From positions 9,896,039-9,960,038 of the forward strand of contig NC_051097.1 of assembly GCF_901709675.1 (NCBI RefSeq): DNA of 64,000 nt. The letters are read 5' to 3'. The notes under the pieces were generated by a model. It was not told the DNA's origin, did no database searches, and was given only the letters and a program-made list of their open reading frames with translations. Shown here one piece after another: positions 47,871 through 56,742 of this stretch. This DNA comes from Syngnathus acus (Eukaryota; Chordata; Actinopteri; Syngnathiformes; Syngnathidae). Every line of letters begins with the position of its first letter. The stretch's first letter is position 1. A program made the translations under genes and the position numbers.

Positions 47871-48799
47871 CAGCGTTTTGATGCTATGTAAATGACAACA
47901 ACGCTGTCAGAATGTAGCTAACTGTCCAACAAGCCTTCATGTGACGGCTGAATCCACTTTGATGTTGACGGGTTTTTTTTTTTTGCCTGGATCGTCACAG
48001 TTTGATGTTCATTTAATGCAACGCTGCGGAGTTGCATTCACTAACGTTGAATTAGATACACTTTGATGATTAGACGGAATCAGAAGCTTTGGACTAAAAA
48101 AAAAAAAGGGATTTGAAATATTAACCTTATTTTGATTGTATTAGAGAGTTTGGCATTGGAGTTTTCTACCCACGCGACTTTCCTGCAAATATGGCGTCTA
48201 ATTAAAAAAGTGTCTCAAGGGTGCGGGGTTGGTCTTATTGCAAAATAATAAAAGGGGCTCCACCGGTAAAGCTGCACCGTGCCTGCCTTGTAATCCAAGG
48301 TAGAAATGGGCCGGTAAGTCTTTGATTGTCTTGCACTTTAGCTGCAAATCGCTCTCTCTCATTCGTGTGCCCTTTTGTACTCCTCGCAAACTGTGTTCAA
48401 TCGCATTATTATTACAGAGAAAATCATTCGTATTAAGCCTCTCGCGCTGTCATTTGCATCGCAATTGGAGCTGTGGGCTGTCAAGCAAGCGTGGTAGGAC
48501 ATAAGATCCATGTGAAATGAGATTTGCATAAAGAGTGTTGCTCTTGTCATTTATTTATTTTCTTCCGCACAAAAAAACATCAATAAAACAAGCCAAACGT
48601 CTGCTGACTCGGTCCCGGAGGCTGCGTCAGACAGGTGTTGCTCAAGGAGTTTGTCGTTGATATTACTCTATTAATAATGACCTCGGCAAGTTTTCAGAGC
48701 ACAAGTGTAGGGGGGAGTTGTTGCTGTCTTTCCAATGTTGTCAGAAGAGCCCACTGAGGAGCATGTTGTATGTAATACCAAGAGATTCTTTTTTTTTTT
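47871..48799. other. Intergenic DNA, nothing recognised
   Basis: There are short T- and A-runs (for example near 47971, 48097 and 48790) and no gene. The T-run at about 48789 directly precedes the next MITE. Confidence 0.4.
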
Positions 48800-48869
48800 G
48801 GCTCATTCAATGCCCACCCAGTCCAAATGGATCTTTGACATCTATAGCCGTCAATGGCGATGAACGATT
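48800..48869. mobile_element. Palindromic 'CTCATTCACTGCCA' MITE, copy 2
   Basis: The left arm is GGCTCATTCAATGCCCA, the centre GATCTTTGACATCTATAGCC and the right arm GTCAATGGCGATGAACGA. The order is as at 51102 and 19424. The outer bases are decayed and no TTAA is left at the edges. Confidence 0.6.
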
Positions 48870-49640
48870 TAGTAATGCTGGCCTGTTTTAAAATGATCAG
48901 TCACTGCGGTCGATTCAATGCCTCTGAGGTGAGCCCTGACCCTGAAGCAGGTCGGTTAGGGTTAGGTAAGTGTTTAGAACCTGGAGCAGGTCTGTTTTTG
49001 AAGGCAAAGGATAGTGGTAGAAGGGTGTGTAGACAGAGAGGAAGAGGGTTCATCACATTTGCAACAGGACAGGCTTCCCCCTTGAAGTCGGAGACAGTGG
49101 TAGGAAGCGTCCAGATTTATGACGCTGAGTAGTCGGCTATTGTATCCGCCTTCACCATGGCGGTTGACCAGCAGACAGACAGAGGGGGAGTGTGAGAAGG
49201 ACCGTAAATCACATGGAGAGTGTGGCTCAGACATACACACAAACACGTCCAGCCTTATGCGAGCAGGACACGTGAGAAGGAAGGGCGGGTTGATGACTGG
49301 ATAGAAGGTTTGGGATTGTTTGAAAATGAAAATGGCTGTTATTTGAAAGCCAGTTTATTGCAGGAGACAAGCAAACTAAATTTTTGGAATCAATTATTCT
49401 TGATGAACCGCGATTCCGACTGTCACTCCTTGTTCCAAAGTGAGGAAATCACAAGACTCCTTTTCACTCTCATGTTCCTCCCCGTGAAATGACTCTCTGT
49501 CTCTTTCAAGCACCATTAAGTCCATTTCCCTCATAGGTAATCAGGGGATCGCTTAACGTGCAACCTTGCACACGTTTGCACCGGGCGGAATCATTTAAGC
49601 GGCGCATCCTCGCTTTCATTCATGTGTTTGCCAGAGGTTA

Positions 49641-49653
49641 CCCCCCCCCCCCC
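49641..49653 (+). repeat. C13 homopolymer
   Basis: Thirteen consecutive C bases. It is part of the G/C-run cluster in the last 20 kb. Confidence 0.9.
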
Positions 49654-49919
49654 TCCGGTTGTGCCCGCTTGGACTCTGACCTGATTGAATCACGCATCCT
49701 TGCCGTGACTACGAGAGCCCCCTCTTGCTAAATGTGTAGTGTGTACACAAGGCCACAGTGGGCAATGTTTACTCAGCTGAAGTTCAACAGTGGTGCGCTC
49801 CCTCACGTATGTACTGTACGTGGCAGGATATCACATGTTCTGCATCCTATAGGAACTCGGATCACGTCGGAATTATGTATGATTATATTTCCTGCAGTGA
49901 TTATCATTTGCTAGTTAAA

Positions 49920-49961
49920 ATCGATCTTTGACGTCTATAGGCGTGATTGGTAGTGAATGTG
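49920..49961. mobile_element. Palindromic 'CTCATTCACTGCCA' MITE, half copy
   Basis: Only the centre and right arm remain: ATCGATCTTTGACGTCTATA then GGTAGTGAATGTGTT. They match the right halves of the copies at 48800 and 51102. Confidence 0.5.
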
Positions 49962-50040
49962 TTGCGGAATAACATTTCGTTTTCATTGTATTTCCTCATT
50001 TTGCTGCTTGAGTTTAGGGGAAAATAATAATTTTTTGGCA

Positions 50041-50160
50041 CGTTATCATACAATCCTGCTTATTCCTGGATGTAGCGTGCTGGACTTTGGGCGAGAGATG
50101 CGATAAACCAAGGACTGGACACCAGCCAATCGCAGTCAACAATCACAGTTGAATAAACAC
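50041..50160 (+). repeat. Decayed common teleost repeat ('GCTGGAC...CAGCCAATCGCAG')
   Basis: It contains ATCCTGCTTATTCCTGG, GGGCGAGAGATGCGATAAAC and CACCAGCCAATCGCAG. The order and wording follow the repeat spread through teleost genomes that reads ...GGGCGAGAGGCGGGGTACAC...CGCCAGCCAATCGCAGGG. This copy is clearly diverged. The assignment rests on memory of that repeat. Confidence 0.5.
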
Positions 50161-51101
50161 GCTGCATGCACATTATATATTTTCTAAACTTTTTTTTAAC
50201 TTTTCAACCTTGGAGTTGGTCCGCTGTTCATGAGTTCAACATATTTCATCAGCAAACATAGAAAACAGAGTTGGAGCGTTATTTTAGCTTTATTTATGAG
50301 TATTTATTTATGAGTAGAGGAGTCACAACACTACTTTAATGGTACGTCAACATGAATTTGTTCAATAGTTTATTTTTTTTTAAAATATAGAGACAGATTG
50401 TTTATGTTTTATATTTATCACCATTTATCACCAACCAAAAAACGTTTCACCTCTTTCAACACAAATAATTCACCGTCCTTGTCTGTTGGCATCAGCAATT
50501 CCATCATGATGCAATAATACCCGACTCACTTGTAAGTCAAAATATACTCCGCAAGGATGGCGATTCTCTCCTTGCCGATAAAAGCGCCGTCTTCCAAGTA
50601 CTGATGAGATTTATTGCACCGTCTCTTCAAATGTAGCCAATTTCACTTTAATACCATATTAAAGAATGATGCATGTCTTTGTCTCGCTAGTCCCCGCTCT
50701 GAAGCCAGCGTACGCTCCTGATACCCGCTGATGTAATGTTCAATATTGATAAGTAGTGAAAACGCTTTTTCCAGTCGTTTTGGTTGAAACCGCTACATTT
50801 GTGCTTCTGTTTGGTCGCCTCTTCCTGCCTCTGTGTCCGTCTCTAATGTCCAGTGTGTCTTCCGCAAGGGAAGTTGCCTCAGTGTTATCCACAGACAAAA
50901 GCCCTGACCCAGGGGTTAAGGAATGTGAACCCAGCGTTGTGACGATCAAGACTTTCCCTCGGGGCGGGCATTGCTGAACACCTCAGCAAACACCCGAATG
51001 ATCTCACATGATTGTATGCTCCTCGGTTCCCATTTTGACACGGCACACTTGACCTGCAATTTTAAATGATCTCCATGTTTGCATGGTGATAATAAAGGCA
51101 G

Positions 51102-51176
51102 TTAACTCATTCATTGCCAGTTCAGCACATATTAATATTTGACGTCTATTCTCGTCACTGGCGGTGAATGAGTTAA
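51102..51176. mobile_element. Palindromic 'CTCATTCACTGCCA' MITE, copy 3, complete with TTAA edges
   Basis: The left arm (51106-51120) CTCATTCATTGCCAG and right arm (51158-51172) CTGGCGGTGAATGAG are inverse complements with about two mismatches. TTAA lies outside both (51102-51105 and 51173-51176). The centre has TTTGACGTCTATTCTCGTCA. TTAA duplications are typical of piggyBac elements, so a piggyBac-type MITE is possible, but the ends lack the usual CCC. Confidence 0.75.
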
Positions 51177-51613
51177 ATATTGGATTTGTTTTTAAGGGAC
51201 TTTTTTGTAATTAAAAAAATGTTATATTTTTGCAACCAATCCCTAACGAGCCAAAATTGTTTTGGTTACTTTTATGGAGCTGGAATAAAACATATTGGGA
51301 ATATCGTTTTAGTTTGGTCCAATTAATTAATTATTACTTAAATTTATTGTTTTTTCAATTGTATTTTTAGTTTTTGTTTTGACTTCCAAAAGCCAAAACT
51401 TTAGACTGATAATCAAGACATTAGTTTCAGCTTTTAAAGTCTCTCATGTGTTTTGCTGTACATTCCTCCGGATGGGAAACCATTGTCATTGCCACCAAAA
51501 CGCCCATAATCACTTTTACGGATGAGCTTGTCATGAATGCTCAAAGTACAAAGGAGACCAAAAGGCCCTTGTCTCATTTATCACCCACTTTAAGAGAGGC
51601 ACAGAGAAGAGGA

Positions 51614-51639
51614 GGGGGGGGGGGGGGGGGGGGGGGGGG
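51614..51639 (+). repeat. G26 homopolymer
   Basis: Twenty-six consecutive G bases, the longest G/C run in the window, preceded by a GA-rich stretch (AGAGAAGAGGA). It reads as polyglycine in one short chance frame. Confidence 0.9.
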
Positions 51640-52699
51640 CTGTCAAAGCAACCATAGCAGAGTTAACCGTAACAGTGGTGGTCTCTCGTCCCCCGAGGCT
51701 CAAGCCCAAGTGGAGGAATAAGACAAGAGAGGAAACGGCGTAAAAGATAAAATGCAATAAGAGTTAAACACAGACAGGAGACCTCGGTTAGAAGGGTGTT
51801 GTGGAGCACCAAAACATCCCCTGGAGAATTTATGGATGGAGGTGAAAGGTCAGGGCGCTATTAATCATCACGCACGATGAGGATTAAATAGCTCGGGCTA
51901 GCGGGTCGATGAGAGAACCTGGTTTGAAAAAAATGGTTGCGTCTGTCTTCTATTACAGAGTGGAGAGCCCCCGAGGCTACGCAGCGGAGAAATTTGGCTC
52001 CTCCCACCCGACTCTAATGAGCATTTGTGTCACTTGACATCACATTGCAAACATTGCAGCACCTTTAAAATTCTCAAGATGGATGAAGGGAAAAGGCTTC
52101 CAAGAGTTTTACAAAATGACACTCACCTTGAATGAGGTTTTAAAATACTTTTTGAAACAACCTTCTTTTGATCTTTGGAGTGCCGTGCGTTGCATTAATT
52201 ATGTATCACGCCTCAGTACAAACTTAACAGCAGCATGCTCATCATAAGGAATGGCGGATGGCTGGAGGAGGCACGTGGACGCCCTACATTGCTTCTGCGT
52301 GCACAGCAGAGGCGGTTTTAGTCTTGGGGGGGGTGCACAGTTTACAAATTGTAATCCTCAGATTCAATAAGTGTTTTTATTGTCTGTGGGCAAACCGACA
52401 GGAGATGCCGGGCGAGATGGACGGTGTTTAAATTAGGAAGAAAACTGTCGTGGTGGGAATGTATGGAGGGAGCAGAACAATGCGAGTTAAGTGGTGGAGA
52501 GTTGGCAGTGGTGTAATGCAGGAAGATTTATGCAAAGTCAACATGCTGCTTCTTGTTGAGGGTTTTGCCGAGGGGAGGGGGCGGGAGGTTGTGTGCATCT
52601 GCCCAAACTTTTTTGGCATCCAGAATAAATTCATAGATATTTATGCCGTGTTAGCAGATTAGCGAGTTAATGAATGTAGAGACTGGATTTCCTCGAGGT
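51640..52699. other. Intergenic DNA, upstream flank of rxra
   Basis: No gene was recognised. A short GGCGGTTTTAG then G8 string at about 52311-52334 may be a trace of the transposon family seen at 44631. Confidence 0.4.
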
Positions 52700-52830
52700 A
52701 AAAAAAATAGAACGATTCGCCTCATCGAGTACAATCGGATCTGCAAATTCGGATGCCTCACAATAGAAAATCGATTAAAACGAATCGTCACTTGATTCGA
52801 CCTGCTCGGATTCCGATCGGTCGTTCAGGA
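52700..52830. repeat. Inverted-repeat sequence with ACGATTCG arms
   Basis: ACGATTCG (52712-52719) and CGAATCGT (52781-52788) form inverted arms, with further CGATT and GATTCG strings around (AATCGATTAAAACGAATCG, TTGATTCGACC). This resembles a fragment of a foldback-type transposon, family unknown. Confidence 0.35.
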
Positions 52831-52889
52831 CAATCCAGACATTTTTTTTAACGAACTTCTCGATGGCTACACTCCTGTCTTAATTGTAA

Positions 52890-53060
52890 ATAAGAAACTC
52901 TGAAAAAGAGAAAAAATCCATCATTACACAAGTTCTCTATTGGATTAAAGTCTCCGAGAACCTCCAACAGGACTCCCTGAGGGACACCTTCTTCATGTCC
53001 ACAAAGAATATGCAGAATCTCCACACAAAGATTCCAACATGCAGGAACATCTCAACTTAG
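52890..53060 (-). repeat. Diverged interspersed-repeat remnant, ambiguous
   Basis: The minus strand has TTTGTGTGGAGATTCTGC, ATTCTTTGTGGACATG and CTCAGGGAGTCCTGTTGG, resembling the common fish repeat TGTGTGGAGTTTGCATGTTC...GTGGACATG. The same bases could also be read as a Tc1-like DFNPIENL or a reverse-transcriptase motif. The short similarity does not decide between them. Confidence 0.3.
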
Positions 53061-53229
53061 ATGCAGTGAGCCCACAACTTTAGTTCAACAGATGTGTGAC
53101 CAGGTTAAAATAACACCAGATAGGCAGTGAGAAGAAGAAATAGCTGCTGGAAGTCTTTGCGTTGTTAGGAAAACTTAAACTGCGGTGGAATCGTTTTAAT
53201 ATCAACAGTAAAATGCATTTCCCTTCCAC

Positions 53230-53400
53230 CCTGAAACATTTTCACTCTCTTTTTACCCGATTTAAGGGTTCACGCAAAGGCTTCGCATGGCGTCGCTGCA
53301 GTGTGATGTGGGCCTGTAGGAGTACCCCCTGCGTGGGTCCCTTTGCAGTGCAGATCCAGTAGTTGGACTTGTGTCGAGAACACGCGAGGCAGAAGAGAGG
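53230..53400 (+). promoter_or_regulatory. Putative rxra promoter region
   Basis: The placement comes only from its position just upstream of the rxra first exon. I see no convincing TATA box or Inr. The region is moderately GC-rich (for example GGCTTCGCATGGCGTCGCTG) but not an obvious CpG island. The transcription start cannot be fixed from sequence. Upstream ATGs with short frames lie within it (about 53288 and 53307), which suggests either a start 3' of them or leader frames. Confidence 0.3.
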
Positions 53401-53598
53401 AGTACAGCGGCGGGGTGAGCAAGTCGAGGTAGAAACGCAACATCGCACGAGACTATTTGACTTTTGCAGCGATCAACTCGAAGAGGAGCACGGAGAGCAA
53501 CAACAACAACACCTGGTGTGGTGGACTCGAGCCGCCGGTGAAAAAGTCCCGAACGACCGTCTCAGCTGGCATGAGCTAACCGAACCCACCAGACAGAA
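53401..53598 (+). other. Putative 5' UTR of rxra exon 1
   Basis: Purine-rich leader before the start codon, with a (CAA)n-like stretch (AACAACAACAAC, about 53500-53512). It contains a two-codon upstream frame ATG-AGC-TAA (53571-53579) that ends 19 bases before the main ATG. An in-frame TGA at 53572-53574 closes the main frame upstream, so the ATG at 53599 is its first start. TTGACTTTTGCAG (to 53469) is a possible splice acceptor, so part of this leader might be intronic or belong to an alternative exon. Confidence 0.4.
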
Positions 53599-53626
53599 AT
53601 GGAAACCAAACCGTTCTTGTCATTGG
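53599..53626 (+). CDS. rxra: First coding exon of retinoid X receptor alpha (partial gene)
   Basis: RXR alpha is a nuclear receptor that binds 9-cis-retinoic acid and pairs with RAR, PPAR, LXR, VDR and others on direct-repeat DNA elements. The exon encodes METKPFLSL and the first base (G) of the next codon, then the consensus donor GTGAGT at 53627. From memory, human RXRA starts MDTKHFLPLD with the intron splitting the codon after LPL at the same phase, and fish rxra proteins start METKPFLSLD. The start has a favourable Kozak context (G at -3, G at +4) and is the first ATG after an in-frame stop. The DNA-binding and ligand-binding domains lie in later exons beyond the window. Nine residues is a short match, so the call rests on sequence plus splice phase. 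Which teleost paralogue (rxraa or rxrab) is not decidable. Confidence 0.7.
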
Positions 53627-53718
53627 GTGAGTTTGGAAATGGCATTGTTTATTCTGCAAATGCATGCTGTTATGTTTGATTTTGATTTATTTTTTTGGGG
53701 GTTTGCTTGAAATGTTGT

Positions 53719-53731
53719 CCCCCCCCCCCCC
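53719..53731 (+). repeat. C13 homopolymer in the start of intron 1
   Basis: Thirteen C bases, 93 bases after the splice donor, followed by two T-runs (about 53753-53764 and 53780-53786). Confidence 0.9.
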
Positions 53732-54766
53732 TTGTCGTCTGTTCGTTGCTCGCTTTTTTTTTTTCCTCCTCACTCGCTCTTTTTTTATGACAGCGAGTTG
53801 CCAAGCGCGTCCGCACGCCTTGAACTCGAGCATGGCCGTTGTTTTTTTTCTTCTGGAAATGTGAAATGTGTATTTTGTGGGGCAAAAAGAAAAGACAGAG
53901 TCGCTCTCCAATGCTGATGACATTCCGCTTTGAGTGACAGAGTCGCTCGGGATAAGATGTGCGCGCTTCTCGCGTGCGCTTCTTGGATGAAGTTTATTTA
54001 TATCAAAAAGAAAACAATTGATATTCTCCCACTTTAATTATTATGACAGAAATTAAGATTCATGGCAAAGCTTTGTGGTTTAGGCACTATGAAAACACCC
54101 AAGAGTTTTTAACTCAGTGGGCAGGGTACGCTTTTAATTTTGGGTTCTGTGTTACGTAACACTACGCTTAGTTTGATGCTGCGGCGCTTGCGTGTTTTCT
54201 AAAAAAAAAAATCCGATAATTTGGGGAATTTTTTAAAAAATGTTTAAACATTACCCAGGTTATAATAAAAAAAATTTTTTAAAAACTGTTTTGTGCGACT
54301 TAAAGTTGCTTCACTTTTAGGTCAGAGATTCAGTGTGGAAAGGGAAATTGCATTATTCATTTTTTTAAATCGTGTGGGACAGCCTTGACAGTTTATTATG
54401 CAGTGTTGTGGAAGAGCCCAGCAGGGGACTGGAGTTAAGAATTAGCTTTAAACTCTACAAGTATCCAAGCTGATTTCAATGCATCGTCCCCGTAGAAGTA
54501 AAATCATACAACATTCAAATATTAAAATACATAAAGCATTGCATCAGTGTCTTTGAAGGATTCCTCGCTTCCACGCATTGCATTGTAAATCATTGAAGCT
54601 GTATGCTACTGTACGCTTGTCAAAGTGACCCTTGTCCCCTGTAGAGGTGATGCAGCAGAACGCCCGCGTGTTACAGCTCGACACGTAGCATCAGTTGCCT
54701 GTACGCGTCACGGACATTCATGGGACTTGTAGGACTCGGGGCGGCCTTCTTCAGTTTCGCTTTGCA

Positions 54767-54778
54767 CCCCCCCCCCCC
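54767..54778 (+). repeat. C12 homopolymer
   Basis: Twelve consecutive C bases in intron 1. Confidence 0.85.
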
Positions 54779-55584
54779 TTATTTTGCTTTATTGTAGGGA
54801 CATTGTATCTAGTGTCCACACAGAACGGAAAAGGACTCAATTTATCAAAGTAGTCCATCTGTATGCCTGTCAGCATATCTAAGTGGAGTCTAAAAGCAAG
54901 CTGAGGTTGATGCCATTATTAACGTGATGGCGCTCACATTTTCCCTCAAGATGCATCACATGCTGTATCAGCAGTTTTCCGGTGCTTATCCGCCTGCGCT
55001 AATATCGCCCTTTCTATTTCAACTTGGTCCATCAAAGGTCCCACTTGGTGGGGTCTGATTTGTTAATTAGCAGCTATCTTCTAAGTCCTTGGGAGTATTG
55101 ATTAGCAGCTCATTTGGTTATTATCTGTCACGCGGCATTAGTGGATTCTGACGTTTTGAAATGGCAAGTTCACAAATATCAAGTCTGAGAGTTTTTTTTC
55201 AAGGCTCTCCTGAAAGTTCCTTTAAAAAAATTAATGGAAATGTGAATGAACAGGGAAAAAAAAAAAAGACATTTGCGTACCAATGCATTCGCCGAATTTC
55301 TCCCGGATTCAAACGACTCGAAAATGCTCAAGGTCACCTCCACTGTCACAATACCAATCAGCCTTATCCTTCGCCAATGCCAAACAAAACACTTTCTTAC
55401 CAAACGGCGGTCAATTGGTAGCTTTGTCTTGTCCCCGCTTCCCCATAAACTTCTTTTATCACCTGCTAATGAGGCTTTTAGTCTGTAATCAAATTCCCCT
55501 CGACAGTATTAGCTACTGTGTATGATGCTATTTTACTTTTTTTTAGGGGGGGGCTGAGGCATACAAACACTCAGACATGCATGA

Positions 55585-55597
55585 CCCCCCCCCCCCC
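55585..55597 (+). repeat. C13 homopolymer
   Basis: Thirteen consecutive C bases in intron 1, followed shortly by (GT)n tracts at about 55643-55655 and 55725-55750. Confidence 0.85.
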
Positions 55598-55724
55598 TCC
55601 CAAAACCAATGAAGTTCATAGTCTTTGATGGGAAAGTGAGATTTGTGTGTGTGTGACATTCCTTTTCTGGCTGTAACTCAGGAACAAAGGTAATAGTGGG
55701 AGAGGGTGTCCGTCTTCCGGGAGG

Positions 55725-55750
55725 GGTGTGTGTTAGTGTGTGTGTGTGTT
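55725..55750 (+). repeat. (GT)n microsatellite
   Basis: An interrupted GT repeat (GTGTGTGTTAGTGTGTGTGT) in intron 1. A second, shorter tract lies at 55643-55655. Confidence 0.85.
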
Positions 55751-55886
55751 GCATGGAATTACAGCGCCCAAAGCATTTGGCCAAGTTTGTCTTTTATTGC
55801 CGTCCAGTTTTGTGTTCCTGATGTGATGCCTTCGTCTCCCCTTTTGAGAGAACAGGGCTGCAGCTGTCATTTTTATTGGGGCGGGC

Positions 55887-55898
55887 GGGGGGGGGGGG
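55887..55898 (+). repeat. G12 homopolymer
   Basis: Twelve consecutive G bases in intron 1 within a GGGGCGGGCGGGG context. Confidence 0.85.
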
Positions 55899-56169
55899 CG
55901 GTTTATAGCAAGACTTAATGGTTTAAAGTGACAGCTCTCTCCTGAAACCCCTATGTCTGAATTTCACCCGTGAGGCCTTCGATTTAAATGGAAAAAAAAA
56001 AAAAAAAGACAATGTGCCCACTTCAATTAGGCACTCGTCGCTTTGCTTAGCGGTCGAACGAGTCAGTGATGCAGAATCACTGATGGACTCAAAAGCTCGT
56101 TAATTATTTGTGCAAAAAAAAAAAAAAAAGTTGGCCTTCACAGGAGGTCTTTATTGATAATACTTGCGG

Positions 56170-56203
56170 TGAACTTTGCACCTCAAACTTTGACCTTTGC
56201 TCC
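56170..56203 (-). promoter_or_regulatory. Cluster of DR1-like nuclear receptor motifs in intron 1
   Basis: The minus strand reads GGTGCAAAGTTCA (56170-56182), close to the HNF4/DR1 form. The neighbouring AGGTCAAAGTTTG (56184-56196) overlaps GGAGCAAAGGTCA (56191-56203). Each half-site pair is imperfect by one or two bases, but three lie in 34 bp. RXR, HNF4, PPAR:RXR and COUP-TF bind DR1 sites. Function is inferred. Confidence 0.3.
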
Positions 56204-56665
56204 CCATCTGTTCTATCATGTCGGGAATTTGCCTTTAGCGTCGTGCCTGTTGTTTAAAGCGCTTCAAGACTTTAAAAAGTTTTGCTTCATCTTCTTTTGG
56301 ACCTCTGCTTTCCTTATTTGTTTTTTAACTGTCACGGGTGTTGTGGAAATCAAGGGGCAAGCAATCATTTTTAAGTCATTGATGATGTCGTTGTTGCTCC
56401 TATGAGTGAAACCTTGCTGCTGTGTTTTATTTTTTTTTCACCCAGCACCAAGTTTATTCACACGGTCAAAATTGTTGGTACCTTTCCGGTAAAGGGAAAA
56501 AAAAAAACACTGTGGTCTCTGAGTCTGACAAGGCTGGAATTTCCCAAAATGTATGTACTGTATAGACAAGCCAGAGAGCTTCTGGGAGAATGTCCAGATG
56601 TGACAGAAGTTGAATTTTTCCTGTTAGCTCAGTCAACAAATGAAGCATGCAAAGAGTCTGAATCT

Positions 56666-56742
56666 TAGTGATGGGGAAAATGAAGCTTCATATGTGCTTC
56701 ATGAACCAGTTGTATTTTTTGACTCCTCTAGAGGGCGCTCTC
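56666..56742 (+). repeat. Dispersed 'TGAAGCTTCA' repeat, copy 4 (longest)
   Basis: It starts TAGTGATGGGGAAAATGAAG, then CTTCATATGTGCTTCATGAACC, AGTTGTATTTTTTGA and CCTCTAGAGGGCGCTC. The TAGTG start fits the hAT end pattern. The copies at 36172, 28286 and 6283 (minus) share the same order. Confidence 0.8.

Noticed and set aside
51446-51721. Polyglycine-containing frame on the + strand
   Set aside because: The glycine stretch is just the G26 homopolymer; the flanks show no protein signature.
53416-53469. Mini-intron in the rxra leader (GTGAGC donor at 53416, TTTTGCAG acceptor ending 53469)
   Set aside because: At 54 bases it is shorter than usual vertebrate introns; each site alone might still be used with another partner.
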